DNA of 64,000 nt from contig OZ017770.1 in NCBI GenBank assembly GCA_963969345.1, positions 9,371,246 to 9,435,245 on the forward strand, given 5' to 3'. Position numbers and translations under genes: made by a program. Shown in pieces: positions 43,288 to 54,298 of the stretch. The notes below the pieces were generated by a model, which had not been told where the DNA came from, ran no database searches, and saw only the letters and a program-made list of their open reading frames with translations. Origin of the DNA: Turbatrix aceti. Lineage: Eukaryota; Nematoda; Chromadorea; Rhabditida; Panagrolaimidae. Positions within the stretch are counted from its first letter, which is position 1. Each line of letters begins with the position of its first letter.

Positions 43288-45692
43288 ATGGCGTCTCGTC
43301 GCCAGCCCGACCACAAAGCCGAGAATGACGACATTAATGAGTACGTGGACATTATGGGCGAGGACACCATGGTTACCGACGAAGTCGAGAACGTCGAACT
43401 CAATACCTTTTACGAGAGCTCGGATGACGAAGACTTGCTGCTGAATTTCGATGAGGACTTTGACGTCGAGACTCCTGCCCAGGCTACTCCAGCGCTTCGG
43501 GGCGAAGATAACGTTCGCTTTTCGAACAGTTTGGCTATAGCTGGTGGGTTTTTTGACGAGACTTGAGTTATAAAATGAGTTTTTTTTTTCTTCAGATGAC
43601 GGCCCCACCGAGACGTTTACCAAGCTCATGGCTGCTGTGAAGGCTCAGAAAGAGAAGGAGAAGAATCCGGGCAACTTCAAGGACGATCGTCCAAAGAAAA
43701 GCAATCCGTGTAGGTTTTTATATAACGAAAAAATATTTTTTTGACTAACTGCAAGAAAAAATGTTTTTTCTTTGTCCCCGGCGCTTCCTCGCTTTCTCGT
43801 TGACCTCTGATCACGTAGTATCATAGTTAATCATTTATCCGTAACCTCGATAGAGCAACAATCATGATGATAGACTAGATTCGTTGACGTAGACGACGAC
43901 GATGCCTGCCGCGCAGTATGAAAGGGGATTTGCGCTCACCGCACACGACCTGCTGCTTGCTCCCGCTGACCAGAATGACGACTTGGCGTCATCGATCGCT
44001 TGGTCACGGTCTGCTTTGCCTGTCTTGCCGGCGCACGCTTCCCCGTTTTGAACTCATGAGTTCAGTTGGCTGCAGATTGTGTCTCCTGGTTTCCTCAAAT
44101 TGGTCTAAGTCTGGTGAACGATAGGGGTCAATAAAAAAATAAATATGTAGTCAGTACCGCCACTGTCAATTACGCGTAACTTTCGGTGACAGAACGGTTG
44201 TAAGCAAGTAAAGCAGACAGACTCAAGTGTTTCAAAGTTTATTAGATACAACTAGCTTATATGGTCATAGGGTCATGCAAATTCTAGTCAACATTCACTC
44301 TACGGTATATTTTCCTTCCAATTGAAGATGTCAGTCGCCATGCGAAGATGCTCATTGATTGATGCCCAACGATGAGCCAGGAAGAGGACTTGTTCTGAAA
44401 GAGCAAGATACCTTTGGGTTTTTCCATGGCGGGCTTCTTCTTTGAGTTCCTTGCCAAGAGTGTGTTCTCGCTTGCGTTGGATCCTCCAAAGGCCTTCCTT
44501 CAGTTTCTCGGACGTTGGAGACGGCAACTGCGCCAGCTTCACATTTTCCTTCTTCTTCTCTTAACGCAAAAAAACCGGATTTTTGCGTTACAAATGATTT
44601 TTTTTTTAATATTTTTAGGCCTCCTAGTATTTTGTTAATTAATTTGTACTCTCGACAGAATTTTGTACTCCCGACAATTTTTTTTGTCAAAAATTCCAAA
44701 AAGCCAAAAAATGTAACTTTTATGTTTTTACCTTTTTTTAAGCTTTTTTTTTTTAAAACTAATTATTTGGCCAAACTCACGACGCGAAAATCCTAATTTT
44801 TGTGCTATGAACCCCGAAAGCCAAAGTTATTATTCTTAATAAATGTTTTTCAGTTTTCAACCCCGGTGTCTCAGACCCCGGTCCCCCCGATTTTCTTCAA
44901 CTGTGGGACTTCTACGATTTTGAAGAAAACAAGCTGCCACCACGACCACCACCATCACCTGAGGATAACGATTTCACCAATTCGAAAGCCCGTTTTACGA
45001 AGTATCATCACCTCTACGGAAAATACCTTCTTTCCGAGAAAACTGAAATTAAGAAAGGCGTTTTCGAGTGCAAAGTTGTTAAAAATCCAAATCGCATTCT
45101 GCCAATCTCCCGGAATACCGCCGCAGGTCAGCATCATACCGGATCACTCACCGCTCCTAAAGTCATTCCGCAGAACGCAGGTGGTTCTGCCCAGAAGCGT
45201 GTTTACGTTACGCCATCCATCCATCCCTCCAAGCCGCCTTCGAACATGCCGCCAATGCAGATGCAGCAAGATCCGGTCTTTCGTCCAGGAACTTTTCCAA
45301 AGACTAACCGGATGGATCGCGGAGCTTTGGCTTACGGTAACCCGTCTCGTGGAGCCTACCAGCCCCGTGCAGTTCCTAGAATTATTCAACCTCTCCGCGC
45401 ATCTCACCCTGAACCTCTTCATTGTTACACGCGACCTAAAACCAATCTCTCAGGCCGTTCTGGTGCTCCCCGGGTGGTTCAAAGCGCACCCAGAGGCTCT
45501 TCGGCGCCCCAGCAGACTTTCAAAATTGCAAGCTACGTCAACGGAAAAATGGTTTTCACGGAGGGAACCCGCGAGGACGTGGAACGCCTGCAACGCGCCA
45601 ATGCCAGTCGCCGGCTGAATTCTGTGAATTCGTTGGCTCCTTTCCCGGCAAGCAAAACTGGTGATTCTTCTGGAACTGCTGAAAATCAGTGA
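43288..45692 (+). CDS. Acidic/proline-rich protein, 402 residues, unknown function
   Basis: Exons 43288-43543, 43596-43709 and 44854-45692 splice in phase to 403 codons. Residues 10-85 are very acidic (ESSDDEDLLLNFDEDFDVET). A Lys-rich stretch (AQKEKEKNPGNFKDDRPKKS) follows, then a Pro-rich, basic, largely disordered C-terminal half with QQTFKIASYVNGKMVFTEGT near the end. No enzyme motif is seen. This composition is typical of nuclear or RNA-associated adaptors, but that is inference. The second intron is 1144 bp and contains a 500-bp repeat unit also present at 48443, so it has been enlarged by insertion. Confidence 0.65.
44057..44560 (-). repeat. 500-bp duplicated module with a conserved frame, copy 1
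   Basis: Nearly identical to 48443-48955. On the minus strand it carries an 80-codon frame (44542-44300: KLKEGLWRIQRKREHTLGKE ... EHLRMATDIFNWKENIP, stop). A 3' flank follows with AATAAA about 60 bp after the stop, as in a real mRNA end. Here the frame has no ATG, so it would be a terminal exon. It lies antisense within the intron of the 43288 gene. Confidence 0.7.
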
Positions 45693-46335
45693 TTGCCGTA
45701 TCGTCCATGCTTTCGCTTCCGGACGACGATGATGATTTCTAGGTTCTCTGTTGTGTATCGTTTTGTTTTTTTCTGGTTATTGTTATTCTATGGTTGATGC
45801 AACAATACATTTATCATTTTCAAAGTGGTAAAAAAGTGATACGCGCTTTGTCTCCAATAATTATTTTCTAAAATATATTTTTTATTGCCTGCGCTAACAT
45901 AATCGATATCATGTAATTAAAATGCTTGCAAAGCTTTTTTTGAACGCAAAAGCTCAAAGGCATCAGTATTACGTGATGTTAAAATGCAATGATTTATTTA
46001 CCATTTTAAAGTATGTATGTATTTTTATTCGTTTTTTAGTATTGAAAAAAAAACATATGTATCTCAGACCCCTTCAACTTTGAAACTTCTCAGATTTTGT
46101 CCGACCTGTTCGTGCACTTTGCCTTGCAACTGTTCGTCGTGTCATTCGACCTAAAAGTGACTTCAAAACTTTGTTAAGGACACTTTCTAAAAAAACATGT
46201 TGAATAAATCGTCGCATAAATAACCGTCTTTTTAGCATTGCTTCCGGTATTACTGACAATATTTTTTCTGTCACCGAAAAGAGCAAGCGGCTGAGGGTAG
46301 CAATTACTACGAGGCCCGGGAATTGTTTTTGTCGC

Positions 46336-46500
46336 TTAAAAAAATTCTTTCCTCGGCTTGCGACTTTTCGATTTTGTACAGTTTGTAGTTCTGTTGACGC
46401 CGACGTAAGTGACCTCTGTCTTGCCGTTGCTGACGGTTTGAACGTACACCGCCGAGTGGTAATTTTTCGCTTCAGAATAATGGCAACTATGAAATTTGCA
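46336..46500 (-). other. Coding-like fragment downstream of the F-box gene
   Basis: An open minus-strand frame reads SEAKNYHSAVYVQTVSNGKT and EVTYVGVNRTTN before TAA (46336-46338). It looks like the edge of a beta-rich domain. A relic of a BEL/Pao RNase H region is one possibility, but the resemblance is weak. No start or splice context was found. Confidence 0.25.
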
Positions 46501-46563
46501 AAGCAAATTTTTTATTGGTAATCAAAACTACATAAAACCACATCAAAAAAAATTGGGACACAA

Positions 46564-47534
46564 TTATTGAAAATTATTAATGCGAAGTTTAGCTTTGTTT
46601 TCGTAATACGCAACCAGATCGTAAGAATAATGCGGTTCGTTGGTGATGACTCGCAGATGGAGACGATCAATAAGAGTATTCCGATTCCCGACAATGGTGT
46701 TGATATCAATCACCGCATTGAATTGATGGAAGTGGGCCGTTTCCAGAAATTGGGCCAATCCTCCGACGGTGACTTCACCGCCCACCGTGTTATCCACCGT
46801 GATGAGCTTGACCGGTTTTGTGGGAGTGGACTTCTTGGCGATAGCTGCGAGGCACGCGTCGTCAAATTCAAGAGCCTGGCAGGCACTGAAACTAAAAAAA
46901 ACGTTGGTAACAGTGCATTATAAAAATGGTCGGATACTTACATCAAGATATGGACGAAAGTCATATTCTCGATTAGCGGCAAAGTTGAACCAGTGCGAAA
47001 CATGACGCCAATCAAATGCAGCTCCGAGCACAACATTTTTTTCATGACAAGAACCAGATCCGTGACAAGCAGCTCGCTGAAGACGTTGTTGACGAAGAGC
47101 TGCAAAAAAGTCATGTTGCCCTAGTTAAATGAACTCTAACTCACCCAATACATTGTGGTTTTGTTGAGAGCAGTAGCCAAATCGCGAAGAATGTCAGATG
47201 TGACGTACGACAGCGTAAGTTGTTCCTCCACGTGAATTCGCTTGACAATATACAAGATATTCGGCGTCGATGTGTTGGAGTACATCCGAAATCCAAAAGA
47301 ACCGACAAGCCTGACACCAACGTCGGGCACCGGGGGCCCCTGTTGTCGCTCAAATCTTACGGACATCGTTCGCGTGAAAAATTTAGGCAACGCAGATGGA
47401 TGGGAGCGGACGATTCTGCGGCTACGCTTGCTGGTGAGCTCAAAGTTGTTCACATCGGTGAACTCCACGTGCTCGAGAACACGGACGACGATCTCGGCAG
47501 GCAAGGATACCAAGTCAATCTTAGAGTTCGCCAT
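46564..47534 (-). CDS. F-box protein, 291 residues
   Basis: Exons 47534-47145, 47099-46942 and 46891-46564 splice in phase to 292 codons. Residues 5-45 are an F-box (LVSLPAEIVVRVLEHVEF followed by DVNNFELTSKRSRRIV), which docks to Skp1 and recruits substrates to an SCF ubiquitin ligase. The remaining 240 residues form alternating helices and strands (TVDNTVGGEVTVGGLAQFL, VIDINTIVG) like the substrate-binding halves of nematode FBA/FTH-type F-box proteins. The ATG was chosen because the F-box begins almost at once after it. All splice sites are canonical. Confidence 0.72.
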
Positions 47535-47854
47535 CGATAGGTAAGGTAAGAATACAAAAAAAAACAACGTGTAAACCAGAAAAGAAGTCGATAGCGAGTC
47601 GCGTATTTTTCATTCGTGACATCTCGCCACAACAAATTCTTTGTGTTCGTTGACATTGGTCATCATTTTTTCCGCTGACGATTTTGCGATTTTTTGTTTT
47701 TCTGGAAATCCAATTGTTTCTTTTTAGACGGATATGGAATACTCAACGGTGTGATAAGAAGGTTTGTATCATTGAAAATACGATTTGGCACATGCCACAT
47801 TGCATTCTCTTCAGCCATGCTCTTGAAATTTGTTTGCATAGATAGTCTGCTCGG

Positions 47855-48090
47855 TGTTTTGCTCAGAGTCCACGCAAGGATGCGTGAACATTCGTTCATG
47901 TTCGTTTATGAACAAAAAAACTATTCTGCTTTAGTTGATGCTAATTTTGTACAGAAAAATCAAAAACGTGTATGCAAGGCGTTGGTTGAATTCCGGGACA
48001 TTGCCCCGAATCGTAGCCATATGAATTCTGATTTTTTTCTCTGCTTGAAAAACCAACTCGTTTTGTCTCTGTCACCTCTGTGCTTGTTTT
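47855..48090 (+). repeat. Dispersed repeat, copy 1 (pair with 49095-49385)
   Basis: Shares TTTGCTCAGAG, GCGTGAACATTCGTTCATG, TTCGTTTATGAACAAAAAAA, GAATTCCGGGAC and TTTGTCTCTGTCACCTCTGT with the second copy. The 164-codon frame across it (47694-48188) is not conserved in the other copy, so it is probably not a gene. Confidence 0.7.
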
Positions 48091-48264
48091 TTTGGCCGAT
48101 TGTCGACGCTGTTCGTTTGCTGGCCAGTGACTTCGGCAGATCACAGGGTACAGAAAAAGTCATAGTAAAACTATTAGGAGCCCGATAGCGAGTTATCGTC
48201 GTTTACATTCTGCAATTTGAATTTATTTTTTTCAGAGTTGTGTTTTTTTTGGGGGGGCAAACTA

Positions 48265-48360
48265 TTTTAGAGCTCCAAAGTTGTTGACTACATAGTTTTT
48301 CTTGACAAATGTTTCTGTGCCAATCCGCTTTTTTTTCAACCAGGGGTGATAGACAAACAT
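48265..48360 (+). repeat. Dispersed repeat, copy 1 (pair with 50950-51035)
   Basis: AGAGCTCCAAAGTTGTTG, ACATAGTTTTTCTTGACAAA and TGTTTCTGTGCCAATC recur at 50950-51035, immediately before the second array. Confidence 0.75.
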
Positions 48361-48442
48361 GTCATCTCAGAAAATCAATTTTTGCTTCAAACAACAGTGC
48401 ATCTTTTTGTCTTTTTTTTCAAATAATCAACTTTTTGTATAA

Positions 48443-48955
48443 ATCAGTTGGCTGCAGATTGTGTCTCCTGGTTTCCTCAAATTAGTCTAAGTCTGGTGAA
48501 CGATAGGGGTCAATAAAAAAATAAATATGTAGTCAGTACCGCCGCTGTCAATTACGCGTAACTTTCGGTGACAGAACGGTTGTAAGCAAGTAAAGCAGAC
48601 AGACTCAAGTGTTTCAAAGTTTATTAGATACAACTAGCTTATATGGTCATAGGGTCATGCAAATTCTAGTCAACATTCACTCTACGGTATATTTTCCTTC
48701 CAATTGAAGATGTCAGTGTCGAGCTTAGTCGCCATGCGAAGATGCTCATTGATTGATGCCCAACGATGAGCCAGGAAGAGGACTTGTTCTGAAAGAGCAA
48801 GATACCTTTGGGTTTTTCCATGGCGGGTTTCTTCTTTGAGTTCCTTGCCAAGAGTGTGTTCTCGCTTGCGTTGGATCCTCCAAAGGCCTTCCTTCAGTTT
48901 CTCGGACGTTGGAGACGGCGACTGCGCCAGCTTCACATTTTCCTTCTTTTTTTCT
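48443..48955 (-). repeat. 500-bp duplicated module, copy 2
   Basis: Matches 44057-44560. The minus-strand frame (48936-48682) is kept despite a 12-bp in-frame length difference and a few substitutions (L/S, A/T), which is consistent with coding origin. The AATAAA-containing 3' flank is retained. Confidence 0.7.
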
Positions 48956-49022
48956 TTCGTCTATATTGTATTAGTAGCCTCGTCTTTAGACCCAACGAGG
49001 CTACTCTTACAATATAGACGAA
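48956..49022. other. 67-bp hairpin with 28-bp arms
   Basis: TTCGTCTATATTGTATTAGT pairs with the reverse complement at 48995-49022. There are two mismatches in 28 bp and an 11-nt loop (CTTTAGACCCA). It sits exactly at the end of the 500-bp module. It could be a minimal foldback element or a transcript hairpin. Confidence 0.75.
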
Positions 49023-49094
49023 TTTTCGTTACCAGAAGTTATTTCAAGTGCCGTGATGCTGTGGACTGCGGGCAGTTCACATTTATATTGAGGG

Positions 49095-49385
49095 GAAATG
49101 TTTTGCTCAGAGATGCGTGAACATTCGTTCATGTTCGTTTATGAACAAAAAAACTATTGTGCTTTAGGTGATGCTAATTTTGTATGTGACGTTGCAGTTT
49201 TTTTTAAATAATCAGTGACGTTTGTAAAATTCTGTGCGCAATAAATTTTGATATCAAAAAAAATTAAAGGGAAATCAAAGACGCGTATGTGAATTCCGGG
49301 ACCTTTCTCCGGATCGTGGCATTGATTCCAATTTTTTTTCTCTGCTTGAAAAAGCCAACTTGTTTTGTCTCTGTCACCTCTGTGA
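49095..49385 (+). repeat. Dispersed repeat, copy 2 (pair with 47855-48090)
   Basis: Diverged direct copy of 47855-48090 with internal length changes. Confidence 0.65.
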
Positions 49386-49574
49386 ATTTGATTTTCATCT
49401 TTTGGAGCATTTGATATTACTGTGCTAAGAAATCAGTAATAACATTTGGTTCAAAAAGATGGATTTCACATTTCGCTGCTCTTATTCATCAAACTGAAAC
49501 ATTCTTCATCCACAAGAGTAAGTAACAGACCTTTTTTTGTGTAGAATTTTTTATGATCTACAATTGTTTTTCAG

Positions 49575-49817
49575 ACAAAACGCTTTCAAGATGTTTATAT
49601 TTATTGGCTTTGTCGGGATCCATACACATGGCGTGAATGCGCGTTTGATAGCGCGATCGCACTCGATATTATTTTCGAAGATGCATTTCTTGGAGACAAG
49701 CAGACTTTACAGCCTGATTTGTCTTCTATTATTTCTTTGACCAAGAATACTCGTATTGCAAAACTTCCGTTGCCACAGTTTTTTTATAAGGAGCGCAATT
49801 TTTTATTATCGGTTTAA
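49575..49817 (+). CDS. Orphan terminal exon, 80 codons, unknown family
   Basis: The acceptor CAATTGTTTTTCAG is followed by an open frame ending in TAA that reads TKRFQDVYIYWLCRDPYTWR, ALDIIFEDAFLGD and later RIAKLPLPQFFYKERNFLL. A short upstream frame (to 49517, followed by GTAAGT) can join it in phase but lacks an ATG. YWLCRD superficially resembles the NADPH-oxidase motif, but the following residues do not match. It is probably the remnant 3' exon of a lost gene. Confidence 0.4.
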   Translation, partial: TKRFQDVYIYWLCRDPYTWRECAFDSAIALDIIFEDAFLGDKQTLQPDLSSIISLTKNTRIAKLPLPQFFYKERNFLLSV

Positions 49818-49997
49818 CAAACGCGATTTTGCAATGGTTTTTTAAATTTGTATTTTAATTTTCTCATTAGTGATCACTGACTGAAAAAATACCAAAACAA
49901 AGGAAATTTATAAAAACTACGTATTTTGTGGATGTGAATAACAGATGATCCACCTTCTGAAAAACAAGGGCAATGAAAAGGAAAATCCAACTTTTTG

Positions 49998-50930
49998 AGC
50001 TTTACTTTACTTTACTTTACTTTATTACTCTTACTCGTGCATAATTACTCATTACAAAATTAAAGAGACAGTGATGAGTATCGAGATTGCACGAAGAGGG
50101 CGCCTTCAATCGTAGCTACCTGCGTCACGTCGTAGTCCTTAGCAGGAGCGTTCTGGAAGGCCGCAAAGTCGTCGGTCCATCGCCTCAGAGGGTGGCCTGG
50201 CGGACGCTTGTTCTTTGGCGCGGTCGGAGGCACTGGCTGGTCTTGCGGCTTCCAGTGGCTTAGGCGGGTTGCCCAGTTGTCCGTTGCTGTCTTCTTGGCG
50301 AACCTGACTTTGCGCAGCAGGGCCGTTGCGTACCAGTCCTTGAGCTTCGTGCGTTGACGGATGGAGTCTGACGGCAGCTTGTCGATCAAACGTGCGCTGA
50401 GAATAGCACGTTCGAGACGTCGCTGGCCGCGGATGAGCGTCTGAGCTCCGTCTTTCGTGAGTGCCCACGTCTCACAGCCGTAGAGGACGGCAGGGGTGAT
50501 GCACTGGTGGATGAGGCGGCGTTTCAGGCTCATCTTGACTCGTGGCGCGCGAAGGAAGTTTCGGTACTTGAAGTAGATCTTTCGGCCGGCTGCAAGACGT
50601 CGTGAGATCTCTCTTTTATGGTTTCTCGGCCAGGAAACGAGTTGCCCGAGATATACGAACTCAGACACTCTTTCGACCGGTCTGCCGTTGAGGAGAATCT
50701 CTGCCTTGTCGTCGATGACGTTGGACATCCACTTAGTTTTTCCGACATTGATTTCCAAGCCGCCCTCAAGAGCGTTGTCGGCAAGGTCCTGCAACATGGA
50801 TTGACAAGTGGCAGCGTCGGAAGATAGCAGGGCAATGTCGTCCGCGTATGCCAGGTTTTTTTGAGCTAAAGGAGCCAAATTAATATTATTTATTTCTGAC
50901 GTTTCAAAACTCAATGCCCTTGTTGTTCGT
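49998..50930 (-). mobile_element. 5'-truncated RTE-like non-LTR retrotransposon
   Basis: The coding strand is minus. The element ends in a microsatellite tail of TAAAG units (49999-50026 on this strand as CTTTA repeats), typical of RTE-type LINEs. The 5' end is lost near 50930. Short inverted matches flank it (ACAAGGGCAATGA at about 49967 and TCAATGCCCTTGT at about 50914). Confidence 0.75.
50060..50914 (-). pseudogene. Reverse transcriptase C-terminal half (RTE-like)
   Basis: The frame runs from inside the palm domain to a stop at 50060. It contains the catalytic YADD box (NLAYADDIALLS), the thumb-type stretch GLEINVGKTKWM, the VYLGQLVS and LYGCETWALT motifs shared by RTE-type elements, and a final RPPGHPLRRWTDDF before the C-terminus. 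The endonuclease and the first RT motifs are absent. The frame is intact over 284 codons, so the insertion is fairly recent, but it cannot be active. Confidence 0.8.
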
Positions 50931-50949
50931 TTTTGTTAAGCAAAATGCA

Positions 50950-51035
50950 TTAAGAGCTCCAAAGTTGTTGCTTACATAGTTTTTCTTGACAAATGTTTCT
51001 GTGCCAATCTGCTTTTTTCAATCAGGGGTTGGTAG
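50950..51035 (+). repeat. Dispersed repeat, copy 2 (pair with 48265-48360)
   Basis: Second copy of the AGAGCTCCAAAGTTGTTG repeat. The second array begins about 35 bp downstream, at another GAGCTCCAAA. Confidence 0.75.
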
Positions 51036-51069
51036 ACAACAATGCAGCTTTTTGTTCTGAAAGAGCTCC

Positions 51070-51475
51070 AAACGTTTGATTTAGCAGGCTGAAGTAGAGT
51101 AACACTTTTTTTCGCTATAATGTTACGTTTGATTTAGCAGGCTGAAGTAGAGTAACACTTTTTTTCGCTATAGTGTTACGTTTGATTTAGCAGGCTGAAG
51201 TAGAGTAACACTTTTTTTCGCTATAGTGTTACGTTTGATTTAGCAGGCTGAAGTAGAGTAACACTTTTTTTCGCTATAATGTTACGTTTGATTTAGCAGG
51301 CTGAAGTAGAGTAACACTTTTTTTCGCTATAGTGTTACGTTTGATTTAGCAGGCTGAAGTAGAGTAACACTTTTTTTCGCTATAGTGTTACGTTTGATTT
51401 AGCAGGCTGAAGTAGAGTAACACTTTTTTTCGCTATAATGTTACGTTTGATTTAGCAGGCTGAAGAAGAGTAACA
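51070..51475 (+). repeat. 53-bp satellite block opening array 2
   Basis: About 7.6 monomers, all of the GATTTA type, starting abruptly mid-monomer (CGTTTGATTTAGC). The last one has GAAGAAGAGTAACA. Confidence 0.85.
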
Positions 51476-54235
51476 TTTTTCGTCACTATTTTATTACGTT
51501 TTGTTATTCATAGTTAGTGGGGCATTTCTGGTCGACGGGGGTGGGTATAAACGGCATTTTCGCCAAGTGTGTCAATCGGGCCGGACCGGACCGACAAGAA
51601 TTTGATTTGTTGATCCCCCTGAAGCAAACTATTAAGATGGAATTACAGGGATGTTTTTTTTAAATTGTGTTTTTTTTTGCATTTTTATCAAAAGATATGT
51701 TCTGTTTGTGTGCGACCCAATGCCACTCCCAGCAACTCACAGCGACCCACGGCACGACAAAATATTTGACCTGAGAAAATTTTTATGCTATGCCATGTCG
51801 CTTTGGTAAACAGATAACTCTTTTAATTTTCTGTAAAGAAAACGGCAATGTTGTTTGACTCGGATAACTGGCTTGCTTTCTGTGTAAATTTTAAAATTCA
51901 GAAACAATCCAAATTTCAGAGTAATGCTTCATAATGTTGTTTCTTAGGCATGCGCATGCGCATGCGTGTTTTTGATTTTTCTTTTGCTTGATCGATAGCC
52001 ACTGGACTAAACACGTTTGTATTGAGTTTGCCAGTTCTTTTCACTTACGCTGACATCTAAACATTAGCAAAACACACCTCATGAAAAATCTCTTTGCCTA
52101 AATATTTCGTCTGCTGGGTATCTACACGTACACAAAAGCACAAATAGCTGATAACAATTTTTTTTTAAACTTGTAATGTTGCTCAAAATTAATATTTTTT
52201 CTCAGACATGCCTCGTTGCGAGGGACGTAGACTTGATTTACTAAAAAAATATTTTTATAACAATATTAAAACTAATCCTCTTATCAAGCTGTTAAAATTC
52301 TTACACAACGCGCATGCGCTGGCGAGTTTAAGCTCTGATCATCAAAAAAACATACATACATACATAGATATACATAAACAACCACCTTTACTCCGAAACG
52401 ACCGAGTTGACACGATCGACTGCTGCGCACAATCATGCCAAAACACACTAGTTGGTAGAGTTGAACTCACTTTGTATCACGAATCCTGCGTTGGTCTTTG
52501 CTGCCTTTTACAAGTGGTTATTGCTGATGATTATGTTGCATCAGGCACAGCATGTGCTTTTTGGTCAATAGGGGAGAGGGGGGGGATTTGGTTTATCTTA
52601 CCGGATGGATTCGGGTTGATACGTTTGATGCAGCGCTTCTGTCGAGCTATGACAGCTCACATAAATAACTGTTTGCCTTTTTTTTCTAGCACAAAAGCAT
52701 GTGTCCGTCTTGCTCATCGTTCCCTTTTCATCTTCTTTGTCATCATTTTTTGCTGTTCGGCAATTTTTTCCTATATTAGCCAGTCGGTATCTCTATTTTT
52801 TTTGGTATCTGCCTTTTTGTATCAACGGTGCCTTGTTTTCTATCATTGGGTCTTTCTATTTGGCAATTAATTATACCCCTAGTCCGTTAATCCAAGATTT
52901 TTCTTTTCCTGGCTCCTGACACAGCGCTTCCATTCTTCTTTTGTGAAGTAAAACAGGCAAGCATCGGTACATACCTACTTTGTAGCGCTTTTCTTGAAAC
53001 TACCTGGTGAATGATGCCTTCGGCACAGGATGCAACAAGTGAGCAGTTTACTATGTTGGCCATCAATTATACCCCTAGTTTGTTAATCCAAGATTTTCCT
53101 TTTCTTGGCAACCCAACACAGCGCTTGAGTCAAATGCGCTTTTTGGATGCAAATTTTTGCCCGCAATTGTTTTTTTTAATTATTTTGTTTTGGCATCTGT
53201 GACATTGCGCAGAGTCCGTAGTCAATTGCATCTGTGGTCATGGCCGAAAAGCGGATACAATCGGCCATGACATCAACCTTTCAGGGCCAGGTAGCTGTGT
53301 GCTGAAAGCGATGAGTTCAATGAGATTAGGTCTTTTACAAACTCGGGACACTAGTTGAAAGCTTTCAATCACTTCACAGGGAGTTCAAGAGTGATTACAA
53401 ACGTCTAGAATCTGTGATTGATCGTGATTGTTTTCGGTGTTTGCTTATTCAGATCAGCAAGCGACGAAACTACTATTTTTTCGATGAATTCGTTTTTATT
53501 AGCACTTGCGTTTTTTTGGCTACGATCCTGTCAACTACCTAGTGAATGATGCCTTCGGTGGTCATCAACAACACTAAACATACGTTTTCTTGTAAATTAA
53601 GATGTTCTCCTGGCTTAATGGAACGACCCTTTTTTGCTATTTTTCAACTTTGGCAAATTTTTGGATAACTGTGTATTGCGGTGCTTTTATTCATTTATCT
53701 TCCTAAGTTGGTGAATAACTAACGAGTTGTCCAATTTTATTTGCACAACAAATAGTGTTAACGGCTTGTTTTACTCTAAATTTTGGTTTAATCCTATTGG
53801 GTATGCTTTATTTTCCTAGTTTTTTTGTTTATTTATTTACCGTCCTTCTCAATGGTGAAGTGTCCCAAGACCCAATTCAAATACTGCCAAATGACGGTGA
53901 CGTATTGCGAATTTGTCTCATGCTTGTCCAAAGATTAAAAATAAAGTGTATCAGGGAGTAACCACCAATTTTATTTTCTCAATTTTGCAGCATAGAAATG
54001 GATCCAAAAGCTTCAGGTCAACAGGGGCCCTCCTTAATTGGTTTTCTAGGTGATATTCGCTTACAACTCCTTGAAAAACCAGTACTGCATTATCACGTAA
54101 AACTTTGGCTGCCGTAAAACTTTGACGACAGCCAAAGTTTTTTATTTCTATTTGGCAATTAATTATACCCCTAGTCCGTTAATCCAAGATTTTCCTTTTC
54201 CTGGCTCCTGACACAGCGCTTCCATTCTTCTTTTG
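51476..54235 (+). repeat. Array body D (2.8 kb, long class)
   Basis: X1 carries an extra G (GACGGGGGTGGG). The X3 frame starts at 52208 with MPRCEGRR. After X3 comes a CTTACCGGATGGATTCGGG segment and two diverged end modules (52875-52935, 53070-53130), then X4 (about 53330-53510), X5 (53755-53961) and X6. Nearly identical to F. Confidence 0.85.
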
Positions 54236-54298
54236 TAACACTATTTTTCGCTATAATGTTACGTTTGATTTAGCAGGCTGAAGTAGAGTAACACTTTT
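54236..54298 (+). repeat. Single satellite monomer between D and E
   Basis: One 53-bp monomer, truncated at CACTTTTTT where it fuses to TAAACTTGTAATG of body E. This looks like a recombination junction in a T-run. Confidence 0.8.

Noticed and set aside
47694..48188. 164-codon plus-strand ORF
   Set aside because: Runs over a dispersed repeat whose second copy (49095-49385) does not keep the frame.
49575..49817. NADPH-oxidase fragment suggested by YWLCRD
   Set aside because: Only six residues agree; the rest does not follow the family.
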